Shown: piece after piece, positions 43,564 to 52,474 of the stretch | How positions within the stretch are numbered: the first letter of the stretch is position 1 | Layout: every line of letters begins with the position of its first letter | Notes under the pieces: model-generated | Told to the model about the DNA's origin: nothing | What the model saw: only the letters and a program-made list of their open reading frames with translations | Databases searched by the model: none | Assembly (NCBI GenBank): GCA_958296105.1 | Contig: OY282441.1 | Span: forward strand, 2,129,800-2,193,799 | DNA length: 64,000 bases | Source: an uncultured Dehalococcoidia bacterium | GTDB lineage: Bacteria; Chloroflexota; Dehalococcoidia; Lucifugimonadales; UBA1123 | Direction: 5' to 3' | Made by a program: the position numbers and the translations under genes

Positions 43564-44741
43564 GTCTCAGCCTCCGCTCGTGAATGTTCGGGCATACTCT
43601 GGCTCTCTTCTCTCTGCGCGGCTGGCGTCTGTCCCTCGTCCCGCCTGCTCCACTCTCTGTGGAAGTACACGAACACGTCCCTCAGCATCGCCGTCAGCGG
43701 TACGCCGATCAGCACGCCCCACAGCCCCATAACTTGGCTCGCTATCACGAGGATGGCCATTATCAGGACGGGATGAAGCCTTACCGCGTTGCCGTGTATG
43801 CGTGGCGAGAGCAGGTTGTTCTCTATGATCTGGACTACGACGTACACGCCAACGACCCATATTATCTGATCGGGCGCGGTGGCGAGGGATACCAGAACGC
43901 CGGGCACCGCGCCGAGTATGGGGCCGATTATTGGGATGAGTCCGAACATCCCCGCCAGCAGGCCCAGCGTGGCGGCGAAGGGTATGCCCAGCAGCAGCAT
44001 ACCCACGAACACCATGGAGCCGACTATCAGCGCGCTGAGCAGCTGAGCGCGAACGTAGGCGCGAACGACGCCGTGGATTATCCCCAGCACGCTGCGCGTG
44101 TGCGCCCTGCCGCCCTTCGGAATCATTCCTATGAAGCCTTCCCTGAGACGCTCCCCATCCCTGAGCAGGTAGAACAGCACGAACGGAACCACGAGCAAGC
44201 CGATGAGCAGCGTGAGCATGTTGGACGCGCCCCGCAGCATACGCAAGAGCATCCCCCGCCCCGCGTTCGCCAGAGAAGTCCCAGCGCCTGCCACCCATTC
44301 GTTTATCTGCTCCCGAATCTCCGGCGTGAACTCGAAGCGCGTTTCCAAATCCTGCGACATGACCTCCATGGTGTTGCGCGCGCTTTCGTAGATTTGGGGA
44401 AGGCGCTGAGCGAAGTCCCTTCCCTGAGAGAACAGAGGCGGGACGGTCACGGCAATGAACAGGATGAGTACGACCAAGCATCCAACGTAGGTGAGCAGCA
44501 CCGCCCCGACTCGGGATGCGTTGGGCCAGCGCTCCCTAAAGGGGAGCCTGCTCTCGACGGAGGCGACGAAGGGGTACATGAGATCGGCGAGGATGAGGCT
44601 GATTATGAACGGGAACAGCGCCGCCCTTGCAAGGTACAGCGCGTATCCGATGCCCAGAATGCCGACCGCAATCAGCAGGGTCAGCCGCCATCTGGCCCAT
44701 AGGCCGGTCAATTCCGTACTGTCTGAGGCTGCATCGGACAT
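43560..44741 (-). CDS. AI-2E (PerM/YdiK) family transporter
   Basis: 393 residues with about eight hydrophobic helices and a long extracytoplasmic segment (residues ~85-150) after helix 3. Typical parts are VLFYLLRDGERLREGFIGMIP, GVVRAYVRAQLLSALIVG, GLIPIIGPILGAVPGVLVSLA and VIENNLLSPRIHGNAVRLHPV. Members export autoinducer-2, Na+ or other solutes; the real substrate is unknown. The acidic C-terminal tail is cytoplasmic. It is part of a run of - strand genes with the SsuD-like enzyme (12 bases upstream). Confidence 0.87.
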   Translation of the reverse strand: MSDAASDSTELTGLWARWRLTLLIAVGILGIGYALYLARAALFPFIISLILADLMYPFVASVESRLPFRERWPNASRVGAVLLTYVGCLVVLILFIAVTVPPLFSQGRDFAQRLPQIYESARNTMEVMSQDLETRFEFTPEIREQINEWVAGAGTSLANAGRGMLLRMLRGASNMLTLLIGLLVVPFVLFYLLRDGERLREGFIGMIPKGGRAHTRSVLGIIHGVVRAYVRAQLLSALIVGSMVFVGMLLLGIPFAATLGLLAGMFGLIPIIGPILGAVPGVLVSLATAPDQIIWVVGVYVVVQIIENNLLSPRIHGNAVRLHPVLIMAILVIASQVMGLWGVLIGVPLTAMLRDVFVYFHREWSRRDEGQTPAAQREESQSMPEHSRAEAET

Positions 44742-44753
44742 TTTGACCTCCGA

Positions 44754-45869
44754 TCACGGGTGGGTGTCTAACGAGTCGCGGAGCATCCGCTCGAACGTCG
44801 GGATCAGCTCCTCCGCGACCCTGTCGCACTCCTCTACGTGTGGGAACCCTGACAGGATGAACTCGTCTATGCCAAGCCGCCAGTATCCAATCAGCTCGTT
44901 CGCCACCTGCTCGGGCGTTCCCACTATCGCCGTTCCGCAGTTGACGCGCACTGTGGATATGCCGTTCCACAGATGCGCGCCCAGCCTGTGTTCCGCCACC
45001 GTCTGAGACTGCGCCCGCTGCCCGACCATCGCCGTTCCGGCGAACGCCGCCTGCCTCTGCGTTCTCACCACGCCGTCGGCCTGCGACAGCAGATCCTCCG
45101 CCGCCGCCCACGCTTCGCTCTCGCTGCGCCTGACGATGACGTGTGTGCGAAGGCCATACGAGCCGACCCTGCCCGCGAGATCGAACTTCGCGTTCGCCCG
45201 CTGGATATGAGCGGCAATCTGATCATGCGGGAGAATCCACGCCAGATACACGTCCGACTGCTTCCCCGCGAGATCGAGCGCGCGCTCGGACGCGCCGCCG
45301 AGGTAGAACTTCGGACCGCCGTTCACCACCCCGGGAGCGGCAAGCGCGCCCCGCAGATTGACGAACCGCCCCTCGAAGTCCACAGGCTCGGGCTTGCGCC
45401 AGAGCGTTCGGAGGGCGGCTATGAACTCCTCTGCGCGCTCGTAGCGGTGGGCGTGGTCGCTCGTCTCCCCGAATCGCTCGAAGTCGCCCTGTATGCCGCC
45501 GGGGACTACGTTGAGATCTATGCGTCCGCCGCTGATCTGGTCCAGAGTCGCCGCCATCTGCCCGAACAGACCCGGCGATACGAAGCCGGGTCGAATCGCC
45601 GTCAGGAATCGTATGCGCCTCGTCACCGCCGCGAGCGCGGTAACCGTAGTCCACGTCTCCGCCAGCGGCGCCGTCTCCTCGAACAGGCCATTGGCGAACC
45701 TCGTGGGGATGAGCAGCGAGTGGAATCCGTTTCGCTCGGCAGTCTCGACCACCTCTCGCAGATACTCGAACGTGGGCGGACGCTCCGCGCGCAGCGTGCC
45801 GATGCGCGCCCCGTCCCCGTCTATTGGGATGAACCAGTCGAATTTTGGCTGTGGCCTATGGGATTCCAT
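44754..45869 (-). CDS. SsuD-like LLM-class flavin-dependent monooxygenase
   Basis: 371 residues. Close in layout to alkanesulfonate monooxygenase: FDWFIPIDGDGARIGT at the N-terminus, LTAIRPGFVSPGLFGQMAATLDQISGGRIDLNVVPGG, HAHRYERAEEFIAALRTLW, and KFYLGGASERALDLAGKQSDVYL. It uses reduced FMN and O2 to cleave a C-S or other heteroatom bond. No flavin reductase or sulfonate transporter gene adjoins, so the real substrate is open. It sits between an AI-2E transporter and an esterase gene. Confidence 0.85.
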   Translation of the reverse strand: MESHRPQPKFDWFIPIDGDGARIGTLRAERPPTFEYLREVVETAERNGFHSLLIPTRFANGLFEETAPLAETWTTVTALAAVTRRIRFLTAIRPGFVSPGLFGQMAATLDQISGGRIDLNVVPGGIQGDFERFGETSDHAHRYERAEEFIAALRTLWRKPEPVDFEGRFVNLRGALAAPGVVNGGPKFYLGGASERALDLAGKQSDVYLAWILPHDQIAAHIQRANAKFDLAGRVGSYGLRTHVIVRRSESEAWAAAEDLLSQADGVVRTQRQAAFAGTAMVGQRAQSQTVAEHRLGAHLWNGISTVRVNCGTAIVGTPEQVANELIGYWRLGIDEFILSGFPHVEECDRVAEELIPTFERMLRDSLDTHP

Positions 45870-45872
45870 TCA

Positions 45873-46763
45873 TCAGCCTCGCCTCCCTCGTATGAACGCG
45901 GCGACGCTCTCTATCGCCTGCTGCCCCTCGTCCAGCATCGGCGCGAACAGATGCCACACGTGAATCATCTCCGCCCACGGCTCGAACCGCGTCGCCACCT
46001 CCGCCCGATTGGCGCGGTCAGCCAGTCTGACGGCGTCGTCGTACAGCGTCTCGCGCGTGCCGACCTGTATCAGCAGCGGCGGCAGTCCCGCTAGGTCAGC
46101 GTATATCGGCGCAGCCAGCGGGCTTTTCGGGTCTGCCCCGTCAAGGTACACCCCGCCCATTGCCACCAGCCCTTCGCGCTGCGTGATCGGGTCCAGCGCC
46201 GAACGGCTGTCCATCGAGCCGCCGACGCCCTCCATGTCGACCCAGGGAGACAGGCACACGCCGCAAGACGGCAGCGGCAGCCCCCGATCTCTCAGGCTGA
46301 CCAGCGCGGCGGCGGTCAGCCCGCCGCCAGCCGAGTCCCCCGCGATGGACAGCGCGCGCGGATCGTGTCCCTGCTCCAGCAGCCACCCGTAGGCTGATAC
46401 CGCGTCCTCTACGGCTGCCGGAAACGGGTTCTCAGGCGCCATGCGGTAGTCTATGACGAGCGCCGCCCCGCCGCTGGCGGCGGACAGCCGCCTGGCAAGC
46501 TCGCGATGAGTGGCGGGCGAGCCTATGATGTATCCGCCCCCGTGCAGGTAGAGCGTGACGCTGGACGTGGAAGATCCGTCCGCCACGACCATCTCGCCCG
46601 GAACGCCGCCGGCGTCGACGCCTTCGACACTCGCCGGCGTGTCTCCGCCGACCAGCTTCGCCATCCGCTCGAACCCATCCCGAGACTCTTCGACCGTTGG
46701 ATTCTCCGGCCTCTCCCGACTCGTCAGAATCTCGATTACGCTATCGAGCTGGTCTATGGACAT
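45873..46763 (-). CDS. Hormone-sensitive lipase-type alpha/beta-hydrolase
   Basis: 296 residues. The oxyanion-hole motif is YLHGGGYIIGS (~71-80), the nucleophile elbow is AGDSAGGGLTAAAL (Ser), the acid is the Glu in VGTRETLYDDA and the His is in EMIHVWHLF. These define bacterial HSL (family IV) esterases, which split short-chain esters. The ATG is preceded by gaggag. It runs three bases before the SsuD-like gene, so they may be translated together. No signal peptide; cytosolic. Confidence 0.88.
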   Translation of the reverse strand: MSIDQLDSVIEILTSRERPENPTVEESRDGFERMAKLVGGDTPASVEGVDAGGVPGEMVVADGSSTSSVTLYLHGGGYIIGSPATHRELARRLSAASGGAALVIDYRMAPENPFPAAVEDAVSAYGWLLEQGHDPRALSIAGDSAGGGLTAAALVSLRDRGLPLPSCGVCLSPWVDMEGVGGSMDSRSALDPITQREGLVAMGGVYLDGADPKSPLAAPIYADLAGLPPLLIQVGTRETLYDDAVRLADRANRAEVATRFEPWAEMIHVWHLFAPMLDEGQQAIESVAAFIRGRRG

Positions 46764-46978
46764 GCTTGACTCCTCTGCCTTGCGATTAGGCGATTAGCTA
46801 GATGTATGCGCTCTTCACTGTGGGAGCGCTCGCATCGTCGGGCGTTCACTGTGTGAATCATCGCTCCATCGGCGTTCGGACTGCGTTCGGACCTGTGTTC
46901 GGACTGCCGGAACGCTCTGGCGACATGAGCCTTGCGCCGACTCTTCGCCCGACTTTGTCGATGGATGGTTCATTCGGG

Positions 46979-48250
46979 TCAGGAAGGGGAATCATCCGCC
47001 TCCGCGCCGAGCAGGGAGAATATGCTCGCCCCGTTTTGGCTTCGATCTTCCTGTGGCGTTCCGAGCTTCTCCATGAGAACCGGGTAGGATTCGACCTGTG
47101 GAACGCTCTCCATCGGCTGCGCGCGAGAGATGCGACGCTCGGCAGCTTGGATGAACGGCGCCAGCCTCTCCGCCTTCGCCTTCTCCCGCGCTCGTTCGCG
47201 CTCGGCGAACTCCGGCATGACCTCGCGCGCGAACAGCCTGAGAGACTCGCATATATGCTCATGGTCGTTGCGCCCGCCCTGCTGGATGAACACCACCTGA
47301 TCCACGCCGGCCTTCTCGTACTTGAGCAGCGTCTCGCGCACTTGCTGCGGGCTGCCGATGCACCCCGTAGGCCCAAGCTCCTTCGGCCCGTTGGCTTGGA
47401 AGTCTTCCCAGATATCGAATCGGCCCGGAAGATGCGTTCCTGTGGCGTAGTAGTGGCTCAGCGCGTACCCGAAGAACTGGAAGCCCTGAAGTCCGCGCGC
47501 CACCGCCGTTTCGCTGTCCTCGTGGCACATGAAGCCCGTCACCATGGCGATGTTGGGGTTCACCGCTTGGCCTATGGGTTCGCACTCCGACTCGAATGTG
47601 TCGTAGTACTCCGATACCCAGCGGCTCGCCTCGTCGCCGTCCACGAACGCGAACGTCAGCGCGCCGATCCCAAGTTTGGCAGCCAGCTTTATCGTCTCCC
47701 TGTTCGAGCAGGCGACCCAGATCGGCGGGTGCGGCTTTTGCAGCGGCTTCGGCACCACGTTGCGATGGGGCATCGAAAAGTACGCCCCCTCGTATCCCGG
47801 ATACGGGTTGGACGACATCATCTTGGCTGTCTCGCGCACGGACTCGGTCCACATCTCCCGCTTCTGCTGCGGATCGACGCCGAACCCCTCCAGCTCGATG
47901 CGCGAGCTGGACTCCCCCGTTCCCCAGTCCACCCTGCCGTCGCTGACGAGATCGAGCGTGGCGATGCGCTCAGCCACTCTCGCCGGATGGTTGTATCCCG
48001 GCGGCATCAGGACTATGCCGTGTCCCAGCCTGATCCGACTGGTGCGCTGGCTGCACGCCGCAAGAAACACCTCCGGCGCCGACGAGTGCGAATACTCCTC
48101 CAAGAAGTGGTGTTCCACCTCCCAAACGTAGTCTATTCCGAGCGCGTCCGCCAGCTCGACCTGTTCGAGCGCGTCCCTGAACAGCCGATGCTCGTCGCCG
48201 TCTCGCCACGGCCTCGGTATCTGATGCTCGTAGAAGATGCCAAACTTCAT
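46979..48250 (-). CDS. LLM-class flavin-dependent oxidoreductase (bacterial luciferase-like)
   Basis: About 423 residues from ATG 48250 (an in-frame ATG at 48256 adds two residues). Luciferase-like parts: MKFGIFYEHQIPRPW, LGIDYVWEVEHHFLEEYSHSSAPEVFLA, ARVAERIATLDLVSDGRVDWGTGESSSRIE and PHPPIWVACSNRETI. It probably uses FMNH2. The extra C-terminal ~70 residues after EKAGVDQVVFIQQGG are unusual, charged and low in conservation. The 215 bases to the esterase gene hold three TTCGGAC repeats but no gene. Confidence 0.84.
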   Translation of the reverse strand: MKFGIFYEHQIPRPWRDGDEHRLFRDALEQVELADALGIDYVWEVEHHFLEEYSHSSAPEVFLAACSQRTSRIRLGHGIVLMPPGYNHPARVAERIATLDLVSDGRVDWGTGESSSRIELEGFGVDPQQKREMWTESVRETAKMMSSNPYPGYEGAYFSMPHRNVVPKPLQKPHPPIWVACSNRETIKLAAKLGIGALTFAFVDGDEASRWVSEYYDTFESECEPIGQAVNPNIAMVTGFMCHEDSETAVARGLQGFQFFGYALSHYYATGTHLPGRFDIWEDFQANGPKELGPTGCIGSPQQVRETLLKYEKAGVDQVVFIQQGGRNDHEHICESLRLFAREVMPEFAERERAREKAKAERLAPFIQAAERRISRAQPMESVPQVESYPVLMEKLGTPQEDRSQNGASIFSLLGAEADDSPS

Positions 48251-48410
48251 AGCCAATCCTGCGCGCGGAGTGGCGCGAGTGTATCAACGGGCTTGCGATG
48301 CGTCAACATGGCGGCCGTCGCTCGGTGTCTGGGGTGAGGGCGCTCGTCGGAATCAGAGCTTTCGGCATCGGGGGATTGGCTGGGCGACTCTTCGCGCCGC
48401 CGCGCGCCGC

Positions 48411-50342
48411 TTACGGCTCGACGACCTCCGCGTTGGGCAGCGGGTAGATTTCGCCGTTTCGGGGCGCGATGCCGATTCCGCCGGCGATGAATACGCTTCC
48501 GTTCGCCAGCAGCGTAGCGGAGTGCGACATGCGCCGCTCGGACATGTCCGGCCCGCGCGACCACGAGTTGGAGCGTGGATCGAATATCTCGGTGGTGGAG
48601 TGGATGAGGTAATCGCTGGATCTCTGGTCAGAGCCGCCCGCCGCCAAGACCCTGTCGTCAGGCAGCAGCGTCAGCGAGTGCAGGTCGCGGTACTCCGACA
48701 TTGCCTCTGTGCGCGTCCACGTGTCCGATGCCGGGTCGTATATCTCGGCGACGCCCGCGCCTGTGACGAGAACGCGCCCATCTGCCAAGAGCAGCGCCAC
48801 CGGCTGAGCGCGCGGGGATTCGGGCTGTCGAACTTCACTCCATGCGTCCGCTTTGGGGTCATACACTTGGGCGGCGGTCGTATTCTCGGAGTCTTGGCCA
48901 GTCAGCGCCAGCGCGCGCCCGTCTTCGAGCGCGATCAGCGCCATGTTCGCCGCCGCGCCGCCGTTCATCTGCGCCGCTTCGCTCCAAGCGCCGGACTTGG
49001 GGTCGAATATCTCGACTGCGTCCACTGGCATAGCCGACGATTCCAAATCGCTGGCGTCCAGTCCGCCGACTGTCAGCAGTCTTCCATCCGACAGGAGCGC
49101 GAGCGCAGGGCTGACCCTCGCCGTGACCAGACCGGGCAGCGCTTCCCAAGATTCGGCGTCAGCGTCGAGCGCGCTGACGTGTCCAACGATATTCTGCCCA
49201 CTGTCGTCCGGCGCGATTCCCACCGCAATCACGCCGCCGCCTTGCATCCGAACCGCCGAGCTGTACATTCCATCTGGAAACACCAAGCCCTCCACTGTTT
49301 CCCCATCTATCGGCTGACCGAGCGACCACGTGGACTTGGAAAAATCGTAGAACTGCGGGAACGGAATCGGAAAATTCGCTATGACGTTGTTGTTGGCGAT
49401 TCCGGTAACGCCGCCGCTGAGCATGACGCGCCCATCCGCCAGCAGAAAAGAGACATGATCGAACGGCGCGAATATCATCGTTGGGGCGGCGACCAAGACA
49501 GGCTTGCCGAAGTCCGAAAAGCGCGCTGTGGCTTTCATCGAGGCGGGCTGAGCGCCCCAGTCGCCCAGCAGAGTTTCGAGCGTGGCGGCTTCCATCTCTC
49601 CCTCGATTCGGACTTCCCGAAGTGATCCGTCATCGGCATCGAACAGGTAGACCGCGTCGAGCTCGCCGCCGCCGTAGGGCTTCACCTTCCCCGCCACCAC
49701 GTCCGTTTTCACGCCGCCGACGGTCTCCTGTCCCAGAATCTGCAAGCCGCTGCCGCGAAGAAGGGCGCTTGCGTCCGTGAAGAAGTCGAATGGCGGCGGG
49801 TTCTCGATCCGCTGCCACTCCCGATTCGCCGCGTTCATAACGTAGCGCGTGTCCTCGAATCTGGACAGGCGCAGATCGACAGCCTCGCCTTCGCTCTCTG
49901 CCGACCCCTCGGCGTACAGATATGCGCCGTCTATGTAGTCCCCAGCGAGCGCAATCGTGATCTCTCGCGCGCCGTCGTTCGAGACCACGTTCAGATCGAA
50001 CGCCCAAGTCTCTGATTCCTCCAATGCTGCGCGCGCCGACTGCATGAGCGCCGCGGCTGGCTCGGGCGTTGGCGATGGCGTGAACGTGGGCGGCGGGGTT
50101 GGCGTGGAGATGGGAGCCGGCGTGGGGATGGGGATGTTGGATGCGGGCATGGGAGCCATCGTGGAGGTGGGGGATGGCGTGGGAGCCACCGTAGGGGCGA
50201 AGGTGGCGGTCGGCGCGGCTGCGGCGAGGACGGTCGGAGACGGATCCGGCGCAGGTTGGCTCTCGTCCCCGCAGGCGGCTAGAACGAGCGCAAGCGCGGC
50301 AACGGCTATGGCGACACGGGCGGCGGCTCTTGTCGGCTTCAT
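48411..50342 (-). CDS. Secreted Kelch-repeat lipoprotein with LppX-like N-terminal domain
   Basis: 643 residues. Lipoprotein signal (AALALVLAACGDE), then a ~65-residue Pro/Thr spacer (PTPSPTS, PTPPPTFTPSP), a ~190-residue LppX/LolA-like domain (WAFDLNVVSNDGAREITIALAG), and a C-terminal six-blade Kelch propeller with repeated LLSDGRLLTVGG, LLADGRVLVTGAG and LLPDDRVLAAGG. The protein is anchored at the cell surface and may bind carbohydrate or protein partners. Its start overlaps the stop of thyX as ATGA, an unexpected pairing of a surface protein with nucleotide metabolism. Confidence 0.84.
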   Translation of the reverse strand: MKPTRAAARVAIAVAALALVLAACGDESQPAPDPSPTVLAAAAPTATFAPTVAPTPSPTSTMAPMPASNIPIPTPAPISTPTPPPTFTPSPTPEPAAALMQSARAALEESETWAFDLNVVSNDGAREITIALAGDYIDGAYLYAEGSAESEGEAVDLRLSRFEDTRYVMNAANREWQRIENPPPFDFFTDASALLRGSGLQILGQETVGGVKTDVVAGKVKPYGGGELDAVYLFDADDGSLREVRIEGEMEAATLETLLGDWGAQPASMKATARFSDFGKPVLVAAPTMIFAPFDHVSFLLADGRVMLSGGVTGIANNNVIANFPIPFPQFYDFSKSTWSLGQPIDGETVEGLVFPDGMYSSAVRMQGGGVIAVGIAPDDSGQNIVGHVSALDADAESWEALPGLVTARVSPALALLSDGRLLTVGGLDASDLESSAMPVDAVEIFDPKSGAWSEAAQMNGGAAANMALIALEDGRALALTGQDSENTTAAQVYDPKADAWSEVRQPESPRAQPVALLLADGRVLVTGAGVAEIYDPASDTWTRTEAMSEYRDLHSLTLLPDDRVLAAGGSDQRSSDYLIHSTTEIFDPRSNSWSRGPDMSERRMSHSATLLANGSVFIAGGIGIAPRNGEIYPLPNAEVVEP

Positions 50343-51139
50343 GCTTTGGAGTACTTTGGAGACGCCACCTTCGTACCGTCCGCCAGCTCCGACACCTCGA
50401 AATCCCCGAACATCAGCGGCGCCTCTCTTCTCAGCAGCGCCAGCGCCTCGATGGCGAGCGCGCGTATCTCCCAGTCAGCGAACGGCGCGGCGCGCATCTC
50501 GATGAAGTGCCGCCACGCGCGAACGTTGCCCGTCACGAATATCTTGGTCTCGGTCGCGTTGGGAAGCACCGCCCGCGCAGTCTGGCGGATGGCTTTGCGC
50601 CGGTCCGTGGCGTGATCGAACCCGTCTCTTGGAATCTCCGCCTCCAGCTCAGCAACCAGCCTTGCGTAGCTGTTCGCCGCCGACTCCAGCGCGTCCTCCA
50701 AGATAGCCCTTGCGCCGTCCCGCTTCGGATCCTCCATGACCAGAGCGGGCGGAAGCACGAATGCCCCCTCCGTCTCGTCAACGTACCTCTGCGAACGCTG
50801 GCTGTACGCGAACCCCGCCCTGTGCCTTACCAGCTCGTGCGTGAGGCTGCGCGATACCCCCGTGAATACGAACCCGTAGTTCACATGCTCAAACACAGAG
50901 CCGTCCTTCGAGTTGAGCAGATTGTGAATGAATGCCGCGATGTCGCGCCGTCCGCGCCCGAAGCTCATGTAGCACAGCCGAGCCGAGACCTCTATGATCG
51001 CGTTCGCGTCGTCAGTTCCTGCGCGAATGCTGTCCGGCATCTCCGGAAGCCCTTCGTCCGCGAGAAACGCCGCGATCTGCTCCCAATCGACCTGCGGCCT
51101 GCTGACCAGATAGACCTTCGGATTCGTCCTGTACATCAT
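50339..51139 (-). CDS. thyX: Flavin-dependent thymidylate synthase ThyX
   Basis: 266 residues. ThyX motif RHRAGFAYSQRSQRY (~95-109), matching RHRxxSxxxxSxR with Ala-Gly-Phe-Ala in the variable part. NVNYGFVFTGVSRSLTHELVRHR precedes it, and NVRAWRHFIEMRAAPFADWEIR is the C-terminal substrate region. The enzyme makes dTMP from dUMP with FAD, NADPH and methylene-THF. Coupled by ATGA to the Kelch lipoprotein gene. It is divergent from the SecA-like operon, with about 130 bases between. Confidence 0.95.
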   Translation of the reverse strand: MMYRTNPKVYLVSRPQVDWEQIAAFLADEGLPEMPDSIRAGTDDANAIIEVSARLCYMSFGRGRRDIAAFIHNLLNSKDGSVFEHVNYGFVFTGVSRSLTHELVRHRAGFAYSQRSQRYVDETEGAFVLPPALVMEDPKRDGARAILEDALESAANSYARLVAELEAEIPRDGFDHATDRRKAIRQTARAVLPNATETKIFVTGNVRAWRHFIEMRAAPFADWEIRALAIEALALLRREAPLMFGDFEVSELADGTKVASPKYSKA

Positions 51140-51274
51140 ATCAGAATCTCCATGAACATGCCTGTTGCTGGAATCTACTACTGTGGGCTGAAGCGTGAAA
51201 TTTTTCTAGCTAATATTTGGAACGATTAGGAGACAGTGCGGCTCGATCCGTGGATGTGTGCTACATTTATGGGG

Positions 51275-52474
51275 ATGAGCAGCCTCGAGTTTGACCGTCT
51301 GATCGAATCGCAGTCCCGGCTTGCGCTGGGAGCGCCGACCACGCCCGCTTACGTCTATTCCGAGCAGGCGCTGGAGACTGCCGCCGCGCGCGCCGCCTCC
51401 ATCGCCTCGGATGCAGGCTGCAAGCTGCTGTACACCCTGAAGTCCTGCGCCCTGTCCCCGGCGCTGGAAACGCTCTCCGCTTGGGTGGAGGGCTTCTCGT
51501 GCAGCTCCACGTTCGAGGCGCGGCTGGCGCGGGAGTCTGCGAGGACGGGGCAGCTCCTTCACTGCTACTCGCCCGCGTTCTCGGATTCGGATATGGCGGA
51601 GGCGCTGTCGATCGTCGATTTTCTGTCGCTCAACTCGTTCGCGCAGCTGGGAAGGGCGCTCGCGCTGAGGCGCGGCGAAGCATCTCTCGGAATCAGGCTG
51701 AACCCCGAGATCGGGTTCGCGGACGATGTCCGCTACGACCCGTGCCGCCCCCACTCGAAGCTCGGCGTGCCGCTGTCGCTGTTCGACGCGCTGGCGGAGC
51801 GCTCGCGCTCGGCTGTGAGCATAGACGGCATACACGTTCATAACAACTGCGAGTCGGAAGACCTCGCAGAGCTGGCGCTCACGGTCGAGGCGATGTCGAG
51901 CGCGCTCAGGACGCTGCCGAACCTCAGATGGGTCAACCTCGGAGGGGGCTACTATCTCGGCCCCGACACCGACGCCGCCCCGCTCCGAGAGGCGACGGCT
52001 TGGCTGAAGTCCGAGTACGGCGCGAGCGTGTTCATCGAGCCTGGAACCGCGCTCGTTCAGGAGGCGGGTTTTCTGGTGGCGGAGGCGCTGGACGTGTTCG
52101 AGAACGACGGGGTGGACGTCGCCGTGCTTGACGCTTCCACCAGTCACGCGCCGGAGGTGTTCGAGTACTCATACGCGCCCCGAACGACCCTGTCCACGAT
52201 GAAAGGCGGCCGCAGGACGATACTGGCGGGCCGCTCGTGCCTTGCGGGTGACGTGTTCGGCAGCTACGAGCTCAGCGAGCCGCTGGCGGCGCGCCAGAGG
52301 GTTGGCATGATGGCGGCGGGATCGTACAGCCATTCGAGAGCCGCGCCCTTCAACGGGATACCAGAGCCGCACAGCTACCTGCTGAAGCGAAACGGCACAT
52401 TCGAGCTGGCGTCGGAGTACAGATACGCCGACTTCGCGCGTAGGAACGGAGCCGCCGCCGTTGCGACTTCTTGA
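51275..52474 (+). CDS. Carboxynorspermidine/diaminopimelate decarboxylase-like PLP enzyme (NspC-like)
   Basis: 399 residues from ATG 51275 (ATG 51269 also possible). Fold-type III PLP enzyme: AYVYSEQALE near the start, LLYTLKSC with the PLP Lys (~55), GLRLN-like GIRLNPEIGF, DGIHVHNNCES, WVNLGGGYYLG, FIEPGTALVQEAGF and SCLAGDVFGSYE with the catalytic Cys. The last motif and NNCES are closest to NspC, which makes norspermidine. An extended -10 (TGTGCTACATTT) sits just before the start, suggesting a leaderless or very short leader. It is the first gene of a four-gene operon with DUF3326, an adenylate-forming enzyme and a SecA-like ATPase. True substrate unknown. Confidence 0.8.
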   Translation: MSSLEFDRLIESQSRLALGAPTTPAYVYSEQALETAAARAASIASDAGCKLLYTLKSCALSPALETLSAWVEGFSCSSTFEARLARESARTGQLLHCYSPAFSDSDMAEALSIVDFLSLNSFAQLGRALALRRGEASLGIRLNPEIGFADDVRYDPCRPHSKLGVPLSLFDALAERSRSAVSIDGIHVHNNCESEDLAELALTVEAMSSALRTLPNLRWVNLGGGYYLGPDTDAAPLREATAWLKSEYGASVFIEPGTALVQEAGFLVAEALDVFENDGVDVAVLDASTSHAPEVFEYSYAPRTTLSTMKGGRRTILAGRSCLAGDVFGSYELSEPLAARQRVGMMAAGSYSHSRAAPFNGIPEPHSYLLKRNGTFELASEYRYADFARRNGAAAVATS

